Below are positions 60,250-64,000 of a stretch of DNA of 64,000 nucleotides, in pieces. The stretch is from Planococcus sp. CP5-4_YE. GTDB taxonomy: Bacteria; Bacillota; Bacilli; Bacillales_A; Planococcaceae. How positions within the stretch are numbered: the stretch's first letter is position 1; each line of letters begins with the position of its first letter. The notes beneath the pieces are model-generated. The model did no database searches. It saw nothing but the letters and a program-made list of their open reading frames with translations, and was not told the DNA's origin. Location of the stretch: NCBI RefSeq assembly GCF_019042655.1, contig NZ_JAHPZO010000009.1, positions 1-64,000 on the forward strand, given 5' to 3'. The position numbers were made by a program, and so were the translations under genes.

Positions 60250-61731
60250 ATGACGAAACGCATATTGGTTGTCGGTGCCGGTATCGGCGGATTGACTGCC
60301 GGATCCTTGTTGGCAAAAGAAGGCTATGAAGTGACCGTGCTCGAAGCCGCATCAGAAATTGGCGGCTGCGCCGGAAAATACAAGCGCCATCCGTATTTAT
60401 TTCCGGTTGGCGCCACGCTCGGCATGGGGCTCGAGCCTGGCGGCATTCATGAACGCGTATTCCGCCGCCTCGGAAAGCAAATGGAACTCGAACCCCTCGA
60501 GCGGGTGATGGAAATGATCCATCCCACAGGCACGTTCGTTTTCCATAAAGATCGCAGGAGGCATGTGCGGGAACTTGCTGATCATTTTCCGGATCATAAA
60601 ACCCAAATCCTGTCATTCTATGCGGAACTGTACCGCACGGCACGCATCACCCGCACCTTGATGGGACCACTGCCTGCGCTGCCGCCTGCCAATGCGTGGG
60701 AATGGGCTGCACTCACGAAAGCCTTGCGCCCGGTCCATTTGCGCCTGTTGCCAAAATTCCAGCTGACACTCGGGCAAGTGTTGAAAAAGCATGGCCTCGG
60801 CGAACTCGATGCGTTCCGCCATGTGCTGGATGGGCTGCTGATTGACAGCATGCAGACGACGACGGAAGATGTTTCTTATCTGCTCGCGGCGGTGGCGCTC
60901 GATATTTACCACGAAGGCGCTTATTACGTTCCGGGCGGCTTATACCGTTTCGCCGAAGTGATGGCAGACAGCATCAAAGAAAATGGTGGCAAAGTGAGAA
61001 AGCCTCGCACCGTAGAAACGCTCGAACACAAAGACGGCGTTTGGCATGCCAGCGACCAGCGCGGCAATTTGTACGAAGCGGATGCGGTCGTCTTCAACGC
61101 GCCGATCCAGTTATTGACCGAGCTATTGCCGGTTGATCATCACCACCGATTAAAACGCCCGCTGCAAGAAGTCATCGATACGGAAACGTGGACAACTTTG
61201 ACTTTGTATTTGGCACTCGACACGGGCAAACTCATGGAACCTCTCCCTGAATTCCGCCAGCTCTCAAGCGGTGCGGCTATGGACGAAGGGCATCATTTCT
61301 TCATGTCGGCATCGCGTATGGATGACCGGCTGCGCGCGCCCGAAGGCTTTCAGACCGTAACCATTTCGACGCATTCGAAGCCGGGCTATTGGCAGTCGCA
61401 GGAGGATTACGAAGCGATGCGCACCGAACTCTCAGAGCGTATGCTGGATTTGATCGAACAGCATATCCCGGGCTTTCGCTCGGCGATCGTCCATGTTGAA
61501 AGCGGCGCACCACTTGCCTGGCAGCATTATACTGGACGGCCGAACGGCTATGTGGGCGGCTTCGCGCAAACTTTGGATGCGGCATTGTTCAAATCCATCT
61601 CGCATCACAGCGGCTTGCCCGGGTTATATCTGACGGGCGACCATATTTTCCCCGGAGGCGGCACGATTGGTGTCGCGGCAAGCGGCATCCACTGCGCACG
61701 TTCAATTTCCGGGAAAAGCTTGCTTACGTAA
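60250..61731 (+). CDS. FAD-dependent phytoene desaturase/carotene isomerase-like oxidoreductase
   Basis: A ~493-residue flavoprotein. The FAD motif VVGAGIGGLTAGSLLAKEGY follows directly after the start, then GGCAGKY, and the C-terminal FAD-binding block YLTGDHIFPGGGTIGVAASG is typical of CrtI/CrtISO-type enzymes. It may act in carotenoid pigment formation, but no other crt gene is present in the window. The ATG at 60250 lies six bases after GAGGGGG; the preceding ATG at 60247 is equally possible. A terminator follows. Confidence 0.82.
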   Translation: MTKRILVVGAGIGGLTAGSLLAKEGYEVTVLEAASEIGGCAGKYKRHPYLFPVGATLGMGLEPGGIHERVFRRLGKQMELEPLERVMEMIHPTGTFVFHKDRRRHVRELADHFPDHKTQILSFYAELYRTARITRTLMGPLPALPPANAWEWAALTKALRPVHLRLLPKFQLTLGQVLKKHGLGELDAFRHVLDGLLIDSMQTTTEDVSYLLAAVALDIYHEGAYYVPGGLYRFAEVMADSIKENGGKVRKPRTVETLEHKDGVWHASDQRGNLYEADAVVFNAPIQLLTELLPVDHHHRLKRPLQEVIDTETWTTLTLYLALDTGKLMEPLPEFRQLSSGAAMDEGHHFFMSASRMDDRLRAPEGFQTVTISTHSKPGYWQSQEDYEAMRTELSERMLDLIEQHIPGFRSAIVHVESGAPLAWQHYTGRPNGYVGGFAQTLDAALFKSISHHSGLPGLYLTGDHIFPGGGTIGVAASGIHCARSISGKSLLT

Positions 61732-61732
61732 A

Positions 61733-61764
61733 AACACCCACCCTCCAATTAGAGGGTGGGTGTT
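61733..61764. terminator. Terminator
   Basis: AACACCCACCCTC (61733-61745) and its complement (61752-61764) around six bases. Confidence 0.88.
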
Positions 61765-61840
61765 CATCGTTATCAATTCATTTCTTCTATGCTCTGGGCT
61801 TCATTCACTCACAAAATTCAGGAACATAGCCACACTGTCC

Positions 61841-62824
61841 TTACTGCACTTGCCCTGCGTTCAAAATCTGCGTCCAGTTCTCGCCCGCGTCCTGGGTCTG
61901 CCATGCATGGCCTTTGGCTGTATAGATCGCCAGTTGCTCTGGATTCTCCGGATGCTGTGCCGCGTAAACGACACCATCCTCCGTCATGTCTGGCAGCGGA
62001 ATGTTCTGCTCATCGCCTGATAGGCTGCGCTTTATCAGTTTTGCATCGTCGCTGTAAGTGGCATAATAAAGCGCGTCTTCACTGAAAAATGCAGCTGTTC
62101 CGAGCTCGCCTTCCGTGATGCGCGAAAAACTCTCTCCCCCGTCTTCAGACCAAAAGATGCCCTGGTTCGATGCCGCTGCGATCATCATTGAATCATCGGG
62201 ATGCATCGCTAGAAAAGTCACTTTCCCGTCCAGTCCTTCAGCAACAGTCGGCTGCCACGTTTTTCCGGCGTCATCGCTTCGGTGGAAGCCGGTGTCCATT
62301 TCGGAATTCGGCTGCGGATTGAAAACGAATAGATTGCCGTTATTGTAACCGACTGCCATTTCATGGAAATCCGTTTCACCTTCAAACCCAAGATCCTCAA
62401 AGCTTTCTCCTCCATCATCGCTGCGTTTAATGCCGAGCGGATTTTGCATGTCCGACTGCATATCAGGATGCCCTGATGAGACAAAGCCGGTAGCAGTGGC
62501 ATTAAAGCCCATAAAATCATGGTACTGGTCTTCGATTTCTGTCCATTGACCATCTCGGTGCACTTTCAATCCTTGATGGGATGCGAAATACAAACCCCCA
62601 TTTTCTTCGATGTAACCCATGCCGTGGACATGGTCCATCACGCCGTCGAACGGTACTTCCAACTCCATGGCCGCACTATCCGCGGTTGATGCCGTTTTTG
62701 ATGATTCAGTTGTTTCAGTCGCGGTCTCTTGTGTATCTTCAGCTGCCTCTTGGCCTGTTTCTGTGCTGCAAGCCGAAATGAACAGTCCGGCTGCCATCAC
62801 CGGCCATAACCAGTTGTTTTTCAT
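61841..62824 (-). CDS. Exported BNR-repeat lipoprotein (F510_1955-type, sialidase-like propeller)
   Basis: A 327-residue lipoprotein (lipobox ISAC, residue ~19) with a Thr/Glu-rich linker and a beta-propeller. BNR/Asp-box repeats are visible: SDDGGESFEDL, SDDAGKTWQP, SEDGGESFSRI and TQDAGENWTQI. This matches the F510_1955 family named after a Bacillota protein; enzymatic activity is unproven. The N-terminal DHVHGMGYIEENGG is conserved in the family as I know it. RBS GAGAGGAAG. Confidence 0.82.
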   Translation of the reverse strand: MKNNWLWPVMAAGLFISACSTETGQEAAEDTQETATETTESSKTASTADSAAMELEVPFDGVMDHVHGMGYIEENGGLYFASHQGLKVHRDGQWTEIEDQYHDFMGFNATATGFVSSGHPDMQSDMQNPLGIKRSDDGGESFEDLGFEGETDFHEMAVGYNNGNLFVFNPQPNSEMDTGFHRSDDAGKTWQPTVAEGLDGKVTFLAMHPDDSMMIAAASNQGIFWSEDGGESFSRITEGELGTAAFFSEDALYYATYSDDAKLIKRSLSGDEQNIPLPDMTEDGVVYAAQHPENPEQLAIYTAKGHAWQTQDAGENWTQILNAGQVQ

Positions 62825-63171
62825 CGCTCGATCTTCCTCTCAGATGTGCTTTTTCTATCGTTTCATGGCATCAATCGAAGGTCAACTGATTGAGCGAAAT
62901 GATGCATAGTTGTCACAACCGTTTGCCCTGTCGACCGATGCTCATACACGGATTGGCCACACAACCGGCTGCCGCTCCTATCGATTCGCTACAATACCCT
63001 GCAATTCCGCTGGCCAACTATAAAATCCACCTTATAAAACGATTTCTGCGGTCCATTATACAGCGTGCCTGCTCTTTTCGCATTCTTCGTCTTCTGCTAT
63101 CAAGTTTCAAGATTTTCATGAAGGGAATGTAATTAGGTAAAAATAATTCTCTACAGAAAGAAGCGTTGTTC
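62825..63171. other. Gene-free stretch between divergent genes
   Basis: About 350 bases between the divergent lipoprotein and cation-transporter genes. It must hold both promoters. I see no repeat, hairpin with a T run or conserved regulatory motif that I can support. Confidence 0.5.
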
Positions 63172-64000
63172 ATGAAAGAATTTATCGGATTGCTGAAATT
63201 TGGAACGAAATCAGCTTTATGGGCTGCTATTGTAAACACAGTTGTTGCTATCATAAAAACTGCTGCCTATCTGATTACCGGCAACGTCGCAATGTTCGCA
63301 GAGATGATGCATAGCTACGGCGATGCCGCCAACCAATTTTTCGTATTCATCGGTTCTGCACTAAGCAAGAAAGAGCCTACAGAACGGTTTCCCGGTGGAT
63401 TCGGCCGTCTAGTCAACCTCGTGCTGTTAGGTGCGGTCCTGGTCGTCGGAGTGCTTGCCTATGAAACTATCGTAGAAGGCATCCACCACATTTCCAACGC
63501 CACCCATTCCGAGGATTGGTTCTGGCTGAATATCGGTGTATTGGGAACTGCAGCCATTCTTGAAGCCATCGTCCTTTACAAGGCAATGAAAGAAATCACT
63601 GAACATTTGCCCAAGGATCAAGTGAGCGGTTTTAAAATCATCCCAATGAGCTACAAACACGCCAAAGATGCAAACCCGGCTACCAAACTGGTTTTCCTGG
63701 AAGACAATGTAGCTGTCGGCGGGGCAGTATTGGCGTTAACAGCCATTGTCGTCTCGACCTATACTCCGTTTCACAGCGCTACAGGCTACGCCTCGATTAT
63801 CATCGGGATTGCCCTCATCGTAGTCGTCGGCCGCATTTTCCTTGATAATGCAGCCGGCGTGCTGGGCGTGGCAGATGTCGGATTACAGGCACGCATCGGC
63901 GCTAAGCTTATGGAACACCCGCAAATCAAGGATATCCAGGACTTGTACGCCATTAAAGAAGGCGATAGCCTGCACATCGAAATCAAAGTGGAAGTTGATT
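63172..64000 (+). CDS. Cation diffusion facilitator family transporter, partial (continues past the window)
   Basis: At least 276 residues are visible and the frame is open to the window edge. Six membrane segments fit the CDF fold. The TM2 metal site appears as HSYGD (about residue 48) and the TM5 site includes LEDNVA near residue 180. The cytoplasmic domain begins with the regulatory strand (ARIGAKLMEHPQIKDIQDLY). Such proteins export Zn2+, Mn2+ or Fe2+ by proton exchange. The ATG at 63172 has only a weak AAGAAG ribosome site. Confidence 0.83.
   Translation, partial: MKEFIGLLKFGTKSALWAAIVNTVVAIIKTAAYLITGNVAMFAEMMHSYGDAANQFFVFIGSALSKKEPTERFPGGFGRLVNLVLLGAVLVVGVLAYETIVEGIHHISNATHSEDWFWLNIGVLGTAAILEAIVLYKAMKEITEHLPKDQVSGFKIIPMSYKHAKDANPATKLVFLEDNVAVGGAVLALTAIVVSTYTPFHSATGYASIIIGIALIVVVGRIFLDNAAGVLGVADVGLQARIGAKLMEHPQIKDIQDLYAIKEGDSLHIEIKVEVD

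Overview
The window looks like chromosome of a low-to-mid GC Gram-positive bacterium of the Bacillota. Strong AGGAGG-type ribosome sites, frequent GTG/TTG starts, short lipoproteins, a Bacillus-type ada operon, a BirA-type operator before bioY and a purine-efflux gene behind an adenine riboswitch all point that way. Planococcaceae (Planococcus or a close relative) is my best guess; this is inference from gene style, not a database result.

Positions 1-19.2 kb are a defence island. The left edge is the end of an IS21-family element with the start of its istA. Next, on the minus strand, comes a complete BREX type 1 operon, transcribed as small ORF - brxA - brxB - brxC - pglX - pglZ - brxL (13684 down to 426). 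Upstream on the same strand, behind its own terminator, is a 1462-residue SF1 helicase fused to a Vsr-like nuclease domain. A Phd/YefM - RelE/ParE toxin-antitoxin pair with a visible promoter and operator closes the island.

Positions 19.2-31 kb hold small lipoproteins and membrane proteins, an M48 protease carrying ankyrin repeats, a head-to-tail duplication of a three-gene cassette of tiny membrane proteins, and a two-component system beside an ABC transporter. An adenine-type purine riboswitch with terminator follows, in front of pbuE.

Positions 31-48 kb carry an Abi-type HEPN protein directly behind a MecA-like penicillin-binding protein whose three catalytic motifs are all altered. After these come a CAAX protease, small membrane proteins and lipoproteins, a nucleotidyltransferase, a TIGR01777-type epimerase whose start codon appears to be GTC, a dicarboxylate symporter, a 16-unit 21-bp tandem repeat array, a DUF4385 protein, a hydrolase, a sugar acetyltransferase, an AI-2E family exporter and the overlapping adaA-alkA-ogt alkylation repair operon.

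Positions 48-64 kb carry bioY under a BirA-like operator, oxidoreductases (one behind a sigma-B-like promoter), lipoproteins, a YibE/F pair, a GerW-like protein, CorA, a methyltransferase, a GNAT acetyltransferase, a four-helix Cys-rich copper protein, a carotenoid-desaturase-like flavoprotein, a BNR-repeat lipoprotein and the start of a cation diffusion facilitator cut by the window edge.

Non-coding repeats are a notable theme: a 100-bp element present twice with a diverged third copy, an inverted-repeat-bounded MITE-like element at 27.3-27.5 kb, and the 21-bp array at 42.2-42.5 kb. No rRNA, tRNA or CRISPR array was seen.
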